From JBBKXP01 sp038251315 (GTDB lineage: Bacteria > Pseudomonadota > Alphaproteobacteria > Rhodobacterales > Rhodobacteraceae), in the NCBI GenBank assembly GCA_038251315.1, contig JBBSBK010000041.1, positions 1-27,152 on the forward strand: a stretch of 27,152 nucleotides of DNA, given 5' to 3'. Under the pieces are notes generated by a model. The model was not told the DNA's origin and searched no databases. It was given only the letters and a program-made list of their open reading frames with translations. This document shows positions 1-7,494 of this stretch, piece by piece (the first letter of the stretch is position 1; every line of letters begins with the position of its first letter). Both the position numbers and the translations under genes were made by a program.

Positions 1-1069
1 AAACCTTGGGCGTCAGCCCGTCGATCAGGACGTTCAGGTTCAGGCTGAACCGGATTTCCAGATCGGAATTGCGAAACAGCATGCCCATCAGCATGTCCGG
101 TTCGACGGTGCGCGAACGCGGCTCCAGCACGATGCGCACGTCATCAGCGGATTCGTCGCGCACGTCGGCCAGCAGCGGCACCTTTTTCAGCTGGATCACC
201 TCGGCCAGTTTTTCGATCAGTTTGGATTTCTGCACCTGATAGGGAATTTCGGTGACGACGATCTGCCACTGGCCACGGCCCAGATCCTCGATTTCATAGC
301 GCGCCCGCAGGCGGAACGATCCGCGGCCGGTGCGATAGCTTTCGGCGATGCTGTCGGGCGGTTCGACGATGATGCCGCCGGTGGGGAAATCGGGGCCGGG
401 AACGTATTGCAGCAGGGTGTCGTCGCGGGCATCGGGCGTCTTGATGAGGTGCAGGCAGGCGTCGATCAATTCGTGCAGGTTGTGCGGCGGAATGTTCGTC
501 GCCATGCCGACGGCGATGCCGCTGGCGCCGTTGGCAAGGATGTTGGGGAACGCGGCAGGCAGGACGATGGGTTCCTGCAAGCGGCCATCGTAGTTGGGGC
601 GAAAATCGACGGCGTCTTCGTCCAGCCCTTCCAGCAGCGCCTCGGACGCGGCGGTCAACCTCGCCTCGGTATAGCGGCTTGCGGCGGGGTTATCGCCGTC
701 GATGTTACCGAAATTTCCCTGCCCGTTGACCAGCGGGTAACGGACGTTGAAATCCTGCGCCAGGCGCGCCATCGCGTCGTAGATCGCCATGTCGCCATGC
801 GGGTGGAAATCGCCCATCGTGTCGCCGGAAATCTTGGCCGATTTCAGGAAACCGCCGGTGGACGACAGGCGCAGGCGGTTCATCGCATAAAGGATGCGGC
901 GATGCACCGGTTTCAGCCCGTCGCGGGCATCGGGCAAGGCACGGTTCATGATCGTGGACAGCGCATAGGTCAGATAGCGGTCGCCGATCGCGCGGCGCAG
1001 CGTTTCGGTGAATTCAAGCGGGCCTGCGGAGCCCGTATCTGGTGGCGTATCGGGGGGCGTGTCGGTCAT
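1..1069 (-). CDS. parC: DNA topoisomerase IV subunit A, N-terminal part (runs off left edge)
   Basis: Type IIA topoisomerase breakage-reunion subunit that decatenates daughter chromosomes together with ParE. Reading the minus strand from the ATG at 1069 gives 356 uninterrupted codons that continue past position 1. Visible hallmarks are the DGLKPVHRRILYAM block (residues 50-63), the winged-helix QRDR segment GDFHPHGDMAIYDAM (86-100), YPLVNGQGNFGNIDGDN (111-127), and SRYTEARLT with the catalytic tyrosine at about Y133. ParC is preferred over GyrA because of the short Thr/Pro-rich N-terminus and the STGGFLKSAKISGDTMG segment typical of alphaproteobacterial ParC; GyrA remains a less likely alternative. 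The residue equivalent to E. coli ParC Ser80 is Met94, whereas the acidic residue four positions on is kept (D98). About half or less of the usual ~750-780 aa is present. The gene begins about 300 nt from a divergent SH3-domain gene. Confidence 0.93.
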   Translation of the reverse strand, partial: MTDTPPDTPPDTGSAGPLEFTETLRRAIGDRYLTYALSTIMNRALPDARDGLKPVHRRILYAMNRLRLSSTGGFLKSAKISGDTMGDFHPHGDMAIYDAMARLAQDFNVRYPLVNGQGNFGNIDGDNPAASRYTEARLTAASEALLEGLDEDAVDFRPNYDGRLQEPIVLPAAFPNILANGASGIAVGMATNIPPHNLHELIDACLHLIKTPDARDDTLLQYVPGPDFPTGGIIVEPPDSIAESYRTGRGSFRLRARYEIEDLGRGQWQIVVTEIPYQVQKSKLIEKLAEVIQLKKVPLLADVRDESADDVRIVLEPRSRTVEPDMLMGMLFRNSDLEIRFSLNLNVLIDGLTPKV

Positions 1070-1371
1070 ACCCGGTGTCTAACGGGTCGAGTCCGGCTGA
1101 TCCAGTAGCGATCGGCAGGGCGCAGGCAACGCGACGGTAGAAGGAGCCAAGGGCGTCCCGGATCGTCAGACCCTTGCCAAAGTGAAGTGGTCGTCGAGGG
1201 GCAGTGTGTTCGTCGTCGCTTGATCGGGAAAACGATTGTTGCCCGTTTGCAAACAGCCTTGCCGCATGGATTGTCCCACATGCGGCGAGCGGCTGCGTTT
1301 TCCCCCTGCCGCTAGCGGTCAATTCCAGCTAAGATGGCGCTTACTGATCGACAAACCGCCGGGGGGCGACT
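1070..1371. other. Divergent intergenic region with two palindromes
   Basis: This 302-nt stretch separates the start of parC (minus) from the start of the SH3-domain gene (plus), so it should hold promoters for both. I see no convincing protein. Two perfect inverted repeats stand out. One is the 10-nt palindrome GTTTGCAAAC at 1245-1254. The other is an 8-bp stem GCCGCATG/CATGCGGC at 1261-1268 and 1279-1286 with a 10-nt loop. Either could be an operator or an RNA hairpin in the leader of the plus-strand gene. No sigma-70 hexamers were clear enough to call. Confidence 0.4.
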
Positions 1372-1902
1372 GTGACAAAGTTTATCGTGCTGAGTTTCGC
1401 GTTCATGGGATTGGCGTTCTACGTCATGTCCGGCGGGTCCGATTTTGTGCCCGAGTCCCGCACCCAAATGGTCCAAGCCGCCGCTGCATCGGAACCGACT
1501 GTTCTGACAGGTGCGACAATCGACGCGGCGAAGGTTGACGAGGTCAGCCGGGCAGAGGTTGATCTGACTCGCGCCTCGCTCGACCTGCCCAAAACGGTTG
1601 TCCAACCTGCTGTCACCAGGCCCGTTGCCGCCAATCCGCTGGTCGAACCCGTCGCGGTTAGCGAACCTACGGAGATAACCGACCCTGCCGCCGCCCCCGC
1701 CGAACCTGATCTGCGGGTCGTCACGGGCAGCCTTGTCAACATGCGCGACGGCCCCGGCACCGAATTCGGGGTCGTTACCAAGGTGGCGGGCGGCACCTTG
1801 GCCGAAGTGATCGAGGTCGACCTGACCGGCTGGGCCCGAATCCGGCTGGTTGACACCGAGCAGACCGGGTGGATGGCCGAACGGCTGCTTGCGGGCGGCT
1901 GA
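1372..1902 (+). CDS. SH3-domain (SH3b) envelope protein
   Basis: A 176-aa protein with one hydrophobic N-terminal segment (residues 4-20, signal anchor or signal peptide), a low-complexity Ala/Pro/Val/Glu linker (about 35-112) and a C-terminal bacterial SH3 domain (about 114-173). The SH3b signature VNMRDGPGT is at 122-130 and TGWMAERLL is near the end. Such proteins generally sit in the periplasm and may bind peptidoglycan or other envelope partners, but the specific role here is unknown. The start is the GTG at 1372, preceded by a G-rich stretch (1361-1367) that can act as Shine-Dalgarno. It lies 38 nt upstream of the SDR gene in the same direction, so the two may be co-transcribed. The family assignment is firm; the function is not. 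Confidence 0.85.
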   Translation: MTKFIVLSFAFMGLAFYVMSGGSDFVPESRTQMVQAAAASEPTVLTGATIDAAKVDEVSRAEVDLTRASLDLPKTVVQPAVTRPVAANPLVEPVAVSEPTEITDPAAAPAEPDLRVVTGSLVNMRDGPGTEFGVVTKVAGGTLAEVIEVDLTGWARIRLVDTEQTGWMAERLLAGG

Positions 1903-1940
1903 TCCTTGCAGGTGCCCCCGGAACGGGCCAAAAGACGGGC

Positions 1941-2762
1941 ATGAAATCCATCCTTATCACCGGCTGTTCGTCGGGCATTGGCTATGACGCGGCACTTGGT
2001 CTGCGGGCGTCTGGCTGGCGGGTATTCGCCAGTTGCCGCACGCAATACGACTGCGACAAACTGATCGCTGAAGGGTTCGACAGCCCGCTGCTTGATTATA
2101 CCGCGCCCGACACGATGGGACAGGCGCTGGCGCAGGTGCTGGCTGCGACCGGTGGCACGCTGGATGCCCTGTTCAACAACGGCGCATTTGCCTGCCCCGG
2201 CGCGGTCGAGGATTTGCCTGTCGATGCCTTGCGGGCGATCTTTGAAACCAACCTGTTCGGCTATCACGCGCTGACCCGCATGGTGATCCCGGTGATGCGG
2301 GCGCAAGGCCACGGGCGGATCGTCAACTGTTCATCGGTCCTTGGGCTGGTTGCGATGCAATGGCGCGGGGCCTATGTCGCGACGAAATTCGCGCTTGAAG
2401 GGTTATCGGACGTCCTGCGCATCGAAATGGCCGACACGGGCATCCATGTGGTCCTGATCGAACCGGGGCCGATCACATCGAAGATCCGCCAGAACGCGAT
2501 TGCGCACTTTGAACGCTGGATCGACTGGGAAGGGTCGGCGCGGGCAGCCGATTATGCCGCCCTGCGCGGGCGGCTTTATGACGACCGGGGGCCGGACAAG
2601 TTTGAATTGCCCGCCAGTGCGGTGACGAAGAAACTGCTCCACGCGCTGACCGCACCACGCCCACGGCCGCGCTATTACGTCACCACGCCGACCTATCTGA
2701 TGGGGTTTTTGCGCCGGGTATTGCCGACCCGGATGCTCGACTGGGTGATCCGCCGGGGCTGA
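1941..2762 (+). CDS. SDR-family NAD(P)-dependent oxidoreductase
   Basis: Classical short-chain dehydrogenase/reductase of 273 aa. Motifs seen from the ATG at 1941: the cofactor-binding TGCSSGIG (residues 7-14), NNGA (79-82, a variant of the usual NNAG), the active-site serine in NCSSVLG (S131/S132) and the catalytic YVATK (Y145, K149), followed by EPGPITSKI (174-182). The basic/polar residues after the second strand (SCRTQYD) do not settle whether NAD or NADP is used. The long C-terminal extension (after about 200) ending in basic residues resembles SDRs that act on lipid-like or steroid-like substrates, but the substrate cannot be told from sequence. An in-frame start further upstream would overlap the SH3 gene, so 1941 is chosen although its Shine-Dalgarno is weak. 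Confidence 0.88.
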   Translation: MKSILITGCSSGIGYDAALGLRASGWRVFASCRTQYDCDKLIAEGFDSPLLDYTAPDTMGQALAQVLAATGGTLDALFNNGAFACPGAVEDLPVDALRAIFETNLFGYHALTRMVIPVMRAQGHGRIVNCSSVLGLVAMQWRGAYVATKFALEGLSDVLRIEMADTGIHVVLIEPGPITSKIRQNAIAHFERWIDWEGSARAADYAALRGRLYDDRGPDKFELPASAVTKKLLHALTAPRPRPRYYVTTPTYLMGFLRRVLPTRMLDWVIRRG

Positions 2763-2823
2763 TCCCCTTTCAATCGCGTGTGGGCGTGCTACATCGGATC
2801 GAAACCTGAAAACAGGAGCCGTC

Positions 2824-3033
2824 ATGGCCAAGGATCCGCTGTTCATCGTCGTCGCGATTGCCTGTCTGGCGGTGTTGGGGATTCTTGCGTTCGGCATCGG
2901 CACCTTTGGCAAGGGCGGCGAATTCAACCGCAGGAACGCCAACAAGATCATGCGCTGGCGGATCGGCGCACAATTCGTCGCCGTCATGCTGATCCTGCTG
3001 TTCGTATGGTTGCGCCGGATGGGGGCAAACTGA
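2824..3033 (+). CDS. HIG1-domain twin transmembrane protein
   Basis: A 69-aa inner-membrane protein with two hydrophobic helices (about residues 7-28 and 48-63) joined by a polar, basic loop containing RRNANKIMRWRIGAQ. That loop matches the HIG1 family pattern (NK-x-MR-x-R-x-x-x-Q). HIG1 proteins are associated with respiratory complex assembly or stability in mitochondria, and bacterial relatives are common in Rhodobacteraceae; the exact role here is inferred. A clear Shine-Dalgarno (AGGAG, 2814-2818) precedes the ATG. Its stop codon overlaps the pduO start by one base (TGATG), implying translational coupling with the adenosyltransferase. Confidence 0.85.
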   Translation: MAKDPLFIVVAIACLAVLGILAFGIGTFGKGGEFNRRNANKIMRWRIGAQFVAVMLILLFVWLRRMGAN

Positions 3034-3605
3034 TGGTCACGCTGAACAAGATTTACACGCGCACCGGCGACAGCGGCACGACCGCCCTTGGTAATGGTGC
3101 GCGGGTTCCCAAGTATTCGCACCGCGTCACCGCATACGGCACGGTCGACGAAACCAATGCGACGGTGGGCATGGCGCGGCTACATGCGGCGGGGCCGATG
3201 GATGCCCAGTTATCCATGATCCAGAACGATCTGTTCGATCTGGGGGCCGATCTGTGCCGCCCGGATATGGACAAGGACGCAGGCGCCGAATACCCGCCGC
3301 TGCGGGTGACCGAGGCGCAGGTCGCCCGGTTGGAATCCGAGATCGACGCGATGACCGAGGTTCTGGCCGCCTTGAAAAGCTTCGTGCTGCCCGGCGGGTC
3401 TGCCTTAGCCGCGCATTTGCATCTGTGCCGCACCGTGTCGCGCCGCGCCGAACGTTTGTGCGTCGAACTGGCGGGCGAGGAACAGGTCAATCCGGCCGTG
3501 GTGAAATACCTCAACCGCCTGTCCGATTGGTTCTTTCAAGCCTCGCGCATCGCCAACGACAAGGGTGCGGCAGATGTGTTGTGGGTGCCGGGGAAAAATC
3601 GCTAG
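3033..3605 (+). CDS. pduO: Cob(I)alamin adenosyltransferase, PduO type
   Basis: Transfers the 5'-deoxyadenosyl group of ATP to the Co(I) corrinoid, giving adenosylcobalamin. The protein is 190 aa, the usual length for a single-domain PduO/MMAB enzyme. Family motifs are present in order: the N-terminal ATP-binding TRTGDSGTTALGNG (9-22), VDETNATVG (38-46), FVLPGGS (117-123), the arginine-rich RTVSRRAERL (133-142) and YLNRLSDWFF (159-168). It starts at the ATG overlapping the HIG1 stop. This enzyme is unrelated in fold to CobO at 14433, so the strain carries two adenosyltransferases; this one lies outside the main cob cluster and may serve salvage or enzyme loading. Some annotations call the family cobO or cobA, but the PduO fold is unambiguous. 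Confidence 0.95.
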   Translation: MVTLNKIYTRTGDSGTTALGNGARVPKYSHRVTAYGTVDETNATVGMARLHAAGPMDAQLSMIQNDLFDLGADLCRPDMDKDAGAEYPPLRVTEAQVARLESEIDAMTEVLAALKSFVLPGGSALAAHLHLCRTVSRRAERLCVELAGEEQVNPAVVKYLNRLSDWFFQASRIANDKGAADVLWVPGKNR

Positions 3606-3617
3606 TCTTTGGTCACG

Positions 3618-4808
3618 ATGACCCTGCCTATTCTGACTAACCGAGCTGCCCGCCGCCTGTTCCTTGACCGACATCGGTTGCTTGCTCTGCCCTCCGGCCC
3701 CGGCAAGGGGGCTGATTTAATGGGCGTGATCGACCATCTGGGCTTTGTGCAGGTCGACAGCGTCAACACCGTTGCCCGCGCCCACGACATGATCCTGTGG
3801 TCGCGCCGCCAGCAATACCGGCCCGCCGCCCTTAGCCATCTGCTGCACCGCGACCGGCAGGTTTTCGAACATTGGACGCATGACGCAAGCGTGATCCCCA
3901 TGGCGTTCTGGCCGCATTGGCGGCTGCGGTTCGACCGTGATCGCGACCGGCTCGCCAGCCGTTGGGCCGAATGGCAAAGCCACGGATTCGCCGACAAGAT
4001 CGACGCCGTGCGCCGCCAGATCGCCGACACCGGCCACTGCACCAGCGCCGAGGTCGGCGCGGATGAGGTGCGCGGATCGGGCGGCTGGTGGGACTGGCAT
4101 CCGTCCAAGACCGCGCTCGAATACCTGTGGCGCTGTGGCGAGGTGTCGGTGGTGCGCCGCGACGGGTTCAAAAAGGTCTATGACCTGACCGAACGGGTGA
4201 TTCCAGAGGCTTATCGGGCGGCAATCTATGACTCTGAAGCAACAATCGACTGGGCCTGCAACGCCGCGATAAACCGGCTGGCGTTCGCGACCAGCGGCGA
4301 GGTGGCGGCGTTCTGGGGGCTGGTGACGCCTGACGAGGCGAAGGTCTGGTGCGCCCGTGAACTGGCGGCGGGTCGGCTGATCGAGGTCGGTGTCACCGGA
4401 ACCGATGGCAGCGTGCGGCGCAGTTTCGCCCGCCCCGACCTGCCCGATCTGGCGGTGCCGGATGCCCTGCCCCGTGTGCGCATCCTGTCGCCTTTCGATC
4501 CCGCCCTGCGCGATCGCAAAAGGGCCGCGCGGTTGTTCGGGTTCTATTACCGAATCGAAATCTTTGTTCCCGCACCCAGACGCCGATACGGCTACTATGT
4601 CTTTCCCGTGATCGAAGGCGACACGCTGATCGGGCGGATCGATGCGAAACGGGATGGCGATGTTTTGGCGGTGGCCGGGTTTTGGCCCGAAGTGGGGATC
4701 AGGATGGGGGCCGGGCGGCTGGCACGGTTGCAGGCCGAACTGGACCGGCTGGCGCGATTCGTGGGCTGCGGCGTTGTCGATTACGCCGAGGGATGGTTGC
4801 GGATGTAG
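3618..4808 (+). CDS. YcaQ/AlkX-like winged-helix DNA glycosylase (HTH_42 family)
   Basis: A 396-aa protein of the HTH_42 (DUF1006) superfamily, to which the bacterial DNA interstrand-crosslink glycosylases YcaQ (AlkX) and AlkZ belong. The predicted active-site segment HLGFVQVDSVNTVARAHD (residues 40-57) contains the Q-x-D signature that separates YcaQ-like proteins from AlkZ-like ones (Q-x-Q). Downstream are the typical DxFDP-like block LSPFDPALRDRKRAARLFGFYYRIE (about 289-313) and the RIDAKRDG segment (about 340). A role in unhooking alkylated or crosslinked bases is inferred from the family. The ATG at 3618 is preferred; a TTG nine bases upstream is also possible. It follows pduO by 12 nt, so it is probably in the same transcript. 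Confidence 0.88.
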   Translation: MTLPILTNRAARRLFLDRHRLLALPSGPGKGADLMGVIDHLGFVQVDSVNTVARAHDMILWSRRQQYRPAALSHLLHRDRQVFEHWTHDASVIPMAFWPHWRLRFDRDRDRLASRWAEWQSHGFADKIDAVRRQIADTGHCTSAEVGADEVRGSGGWWDWHPSKTALEYLWRCGEVSVVRRDGFKKVYDLTERVIPEAYRAAIYDSEATIDWACNAAINRLAFATSGEVAAFWGLVTPDEAKVWCARELAAGRLIEVGVTGTDGSVRRSFARPDLPDLAVPDALPRVRILSPFDPALRDRKRAARLFGFYYRIEIFVPAPRRRYGYYVFPVIEGDTLIGRIDAKRDGDVLAVAGFWPEVGIRMGAGRLARLQAELDRLARFVGCGVVDYAEGWLRM

Positions 4809-4826
4809 GATGGGTTCAAACCCATC
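4809..4826. terminator. Bidirectional hairpin between convergent genes
   Basis: The entire gap between the TAG of the YcaQ-like gene (4806-4808) and the minus-strand stop of the amidohydrolase (4827-4829) is one inverted repeat: GATGGGTT (4809-4816), CA, AACCCATC (4819-4826). The stem is symmetrical, so it could terminate both convergent transcripts. No run of T follows on either side, so strict intrinsic termination is uncertain. Confidence 0.55.
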
Positions 4827-6479
4827 TTACCCTTCGCTTTGATACGTGACGCGCCCGCCGCAGATCGTCTGTGCGACCTGGAGCTGGTCGATAGCGTCGG
4901 GCGCGACGCTCTGAATATCCTCCGACAGCATCACCAGATCGCCCGCCATGCCCGGACGGATCAAGCCCGTCAGCTGATCGCGGTGCGCTGCCCACGCGCC
5001 GCCAGCCGCGTAAGCCCTCATCGCAAAATCGAGACTGACGCGCTGATCGTTGCCCCCCGTCAACACAGGCCGGGTCAGCGCCGCCTTGATGCCCCGCAAC
5101 ACCGCCACGTCGGTCACTGGCCAGTCGGATGCAAAGGCGACATGCGCCCCGGCCTCGGCCAAGGTCCGGCACAGGAAGGCATCGCGCAGACGCGCCGGGC
5201 CGATGGTCGTGCAGGTCGGTTCCAGCCCGAAATCCATCGCACCCGGCGCGTGCGCCGGTTGCAGCGACGCGGTGATGCCAAGTGCGGCAAGGCGGGGGAT
5301 ATCCGCCCGGTCGATCAGTTCGATATGTTCGATTCTGTGGCGGGAATCGCGCGGACCATTGGCCATCTGGGCGGCCTCCATCCCGTCGATAGTCGTGCGC
5401 ACCGCGCCGTCACCGATGGCATGGACTGCGATTTGCAGACCGCGCCGGTCCACCTCGGTCGCGACCTTTGCAAAGTCGGGGAACAGCGGGGCCGACCGCC
5501 AGCCGGGTTGTTCGACGTAGTCGTTCAGCATGTAGGCGGTGCGGCTGTCGATCACCCCGTCCATGAAGAACTTGACCATACCCGATGTCAGCCAATCGTC
5601 GGCGTAGTCGCGATGCAGCGCCGATGCCTCGTCCAGATCGGTCAGGTTCATGTCGGGTTTGTAGTGAAACGGCACCTTGACCCGCGCCGTCAGTTCGCCG
5701 CGTTGGCGCAAACCATCCAGCAAAGCAAGGGTATAGCGGTTGCCGTCCATGTTCACCATGCTGGTGATCCCGTGGCGGGCGCAGTGGGCCAGACCACGGG
5801 CGACCTTGGCGCGATCGATGGCCTGCGCGGCCTCGGCGGGCCAAGGGACAGGATTGCGGCCAGTGGCGATCCCAAGATTCAGGCGCTCCTCGCCGCCAAG
5901 GGCGATGACGGCGGCAAACGCCTCGAATTCGCGCAATTCGCCGGTGGCTATACCGTCCGGCCCCATGACGATCTCGTGCCCCGGCGGGGTGCGCCCGCCG
6001 TGCAGGATGCCCGCAGCGCGCAGAGCTGCCGTGTTCGCCCAAACGGTGTGGTGATCGCTCGCTGTCACGGCGACGGGACGGTCGAGGATGATCGCGTCCA
6101 GATCGGCGCGGGTCATGGCGTGACCGATCATGCCGTAATTGCCGCCTTGGGCCATCAGCAAAGGCGCATCGGGGTTCGTAGCGGCAAAGGCTTTCAGCGC
6201 GCGGGCGATATCCACAGCACCTGTCACCCCACTCAATTGCAAATGCGCCAGTTCGGCCCCGCCAAGAACCAGATGCAGATGGCTTTCGACGAAACCCGGC
6301 AGCACCGTGCGGCCCAGCGCGTCGATAATTCGCGTGTCTGGCCCCGCCAGCGCCTCGACCTCGCGCCGTTGCCCGACTGCCATGATCCGGCCATCAGACA
6401 ACGCCACCGCGTCGGCCACCGGCCGACCCTGATCCTGTGTCAGAACGGACGCGTTGGTCAGAATCAGATCGGCGAACAT
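4827..6479 (-). CDS. YtcJ-like metal-dependent amidohydrolase
   Basis: A 550-aa member of the amidohydrolase_3 (YtcJ/N-substituted formamide deformylase-like) family. The metal-site residues follow the family order: HLH (H67, H69) in PGFVESHLH, K303 in MVKFFMDGV, H353 in AVHAIGDG, H385 in HRIEHIEL, and the general-base aspartate D452 in FASDWPVTD. Enzymes of this family hydrolyse C-N bonds in amides or cyclic ureas; the substrate is not predictable here. No signal peptide is seen. It starts only 3 nt after the dapA stop, so the two form an operon. In related Rhodobacteraceae I would expect smpB after dapA, so this gene may be a lineage-specific insertion; that is recollection, not something shown by the sequence. 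Confidence 0.9.
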   Translation of the reverse strand: MFADLILTNASVLTQDQGRPVADAVALSDGRIMAVGQRREVEALAGPDTRIIDALGRTVLPGFVESHLHLVLGGAELAHLQLSGVTGAVDIARALKAFAATNPDAPLLMAQGGNYGMIGHAMTRADLDAIILDRPVAVTASDHHTVWANTAALRAAGILHGGRTPPGHEIVMGPDGIATGELREFEAFAAVIALGGEERLNLGIATGRNPVPWPAEAAQAIDRAKVARGLAHCARHGITSMVNMDGNRYTLALLDGLRQRGELTARVKVPFHYKPDMNLTDLDEASALHRDYADDWLTSGMVKFFMDGVIDSRTAYMLNDYVEQPGWRSAPLFPDFAKVATEVDRRGLQIAVHAIGDGAVRTTIDGMEAAQMANGPRDSRHRIEHIELIDRADIPRLAALGITASLQPAHAPGAMDFGLEPTCTTIGPARLRDAFLCRTLAEAGAHVAFASDWPVTDVAVLRGIKAALTRPVLTGGNDQRVSLDFAMRAYAAGGAWAAHRDQLTGLIRPGMAGDLVMLSEDIQSVAPDAIDQLQVAQTICGGRVTYQSEG

Positions 6480-6482
6480 GGT

Positions 6483-7355
6483 CTAGTTTATCAACCCGGC
6501 GTGGATCATCGCATCTTTGACGGCCAGCCGAGTCCCTTCGCCCAGCGTTGTCAGCGGCGAACGGACCTCGTCCCGGCACTTGCCCAGCAGCGATAGCCCG
6601 TATTTCGCGCCACTCACGCCCGGCTCCATGAAGATCGCCAGATGCAAGGGCATCAGTCGGTCCTGAAAGCGGCGCGCAAGGGCGTAATCACCTGCCTGCA
6701 TCGCGTCCTGAAATTCGCTGACCAATTTGGGCGCGACGTTGGCGGTCACGGAAATGCAGCCGTGCCCGCCCATCGCGTGATAGCCCAGCGCCTGCGCATC
6801 CTCGCCCGACATCTGGATGAAATCGCTGCCACAGGTGATCCGCTGCGCCGACACCCGGGCGATGTCGCCGGTCGAATCCTTGACGCCGACGATCATCGGC
6901 AGTTTCGCCAGTTCGCCCATCGTCGCGGGGGACATATCGACGACGGACCGGCCCGGAATGTTGTAAATGATGATCGGCAGACCGACCGCCGCCGCCGCCG
7001 TAAAATGGGCGATCAGGCCGCGTTGGGTCGGCTTGTTGTAATAGGGCGTCACGACAAGCGCCGCGTCGGCCCCGGCCTTTTTCGCCGCCTCGACCAGCCG
7101 TACGGTTTCGATAGTGTTGTTCGACCCGGCCCCGGCGATGACAGGCACCCGGCCCGCCGCCGTTTTGACCACGGTGGCGACAACCAGATCGTGTTCGTCA
7201 TGGCTCAACGTCGGGCTTTCCCCGGTGGTGCCGACGGGGACAAGCCCGTGCGATCCTTGGGCGATGTGCCATTCGACCAGCGATTTCAGCGCGTCCAGAT
7301 CCACCACGCCGTCCGCGAAGGGGGTGACGAGGGCCGGGAACGATCCTTTGATCAT
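6483..7355 (-). CDS. dapA: 4-hydroxy-tetrahydrodipicolinate synthase
   Basis: Condenses pyruvate with aspartate semialdehyde in the first committed step of the diaminopimelate/lysine pathway in the cytoplasm. The protein is 290 aa, normal for the family. Residues seen: the threonine pair in VPVGTTGESPT (T43/T44), tyrosine in TPYYNKP (Y106), YNIPGR (131-136, catalytic Tyr131 and carboxylate-binding Arg136) and the Schiff-base lysine in VGVKDSTGD (K159). The ATG at 7355 follows an AAAGGA-type Shine-Dalgarno (complement of 7364-7369); longer upstream reading is discarded because the protein aligns from MIKGSFPALVTPF. It is divergent from the lytic transglycosylase gene. A dihydrodipicolinate-synthase-like aldolase of other specificity cannot be excluded, but the residues fit true DapA. 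Confidence 0.93.
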   Translation of the reverse strand: MIKGSFPALVTPFADGVVDLDALKSLVEWHIAQGSHGLVPVGTTGESPTLSHDEHDLVVATVVKTAAGRVPVIAGAGSNNTIETVRLVEAAKKAGADAALVVTPYYNKPTQRGLIAHFTAAAAVGLPIIIYNIPGRSVVDMSPATMGELAKLPMIVGVKDSTGDIARVSAQRITCGSDFIQMSGEDAQALGYHAMGGHGCISVTANVAPKLVSEFQDAMQAGDYALARRFQDRLMPLHLAIFMEPGVSGAKYGLSLLGKCRDEVRSPLTTLGEGTRLAVKDAMIHAGLIN

Positions 7356-7402
7356 GATGCGCGTCCTTTTGGGCGGGGCTCTGCGCCCTATGAAACGCGC
7401 CC

Positions 7403-7431
7403 GTCCTAGCCGGATTTCCGCCGCTTGCCAA
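7403..7431 (-). promoter_or_regulatory. Candidate sigma-70 promoter for dapA
   Basis: On the minus strand, TTGGCA (complement of 7426-7431) and TAGGAC (complement of 7403-7408) are separated by 17 nt, with the -10 element about 47 nt upstream of the dapA ATG. The -35 matches consensus at five of six positions and the -10 is weak. Called by eye only. Confidence 0.35.
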
Positions 7432-7440
7432 GTTTGTGAG

Positions 7441-7468
7441 TTGTCAGCGGTGCCTTGTCGGCTAGGTT
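7441..7468 (+). promoter_or_regulatory. Candidate sigma-70 promoter for the lytic transglycosylase
   Basis: TTGTCA (7441-7446, five of six -35 positions) and TAGGTT (7463-7468, weak -10) are spaced by 16 nt. The expected transcript start is near 7475, leaving a leader of about 20 nt that contains the AAAGGA Shine-Dalgarno (7484-7489). It lies back to back with the dapA promoter candidate. Confidence 0.35.
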
Positions 7469-7494
7469 GCCGCACCGACCCCGAAAGGACCGCG

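Noticed and set aside
4809..4826. tRNA T-arm-like GGGTTCAAACCC
   Set aside because: The upstream sequence is coding (YcaQ-like gene) and no acceptor stem, D-arm or anticodon arm can be drawn, so it is only a hairpin.
4839..6596. Long open frame on the plus strand (about 585 codons) opposite the amidohydrolase
   Set aside because: Antisense shadow caused by GC-rich codon use. Its translation is low-complexity, rich in Arg/His/Gln/Gly, with no domain, whereas the opposite strand encodes a complete amidohydrolase with all metal ligands.
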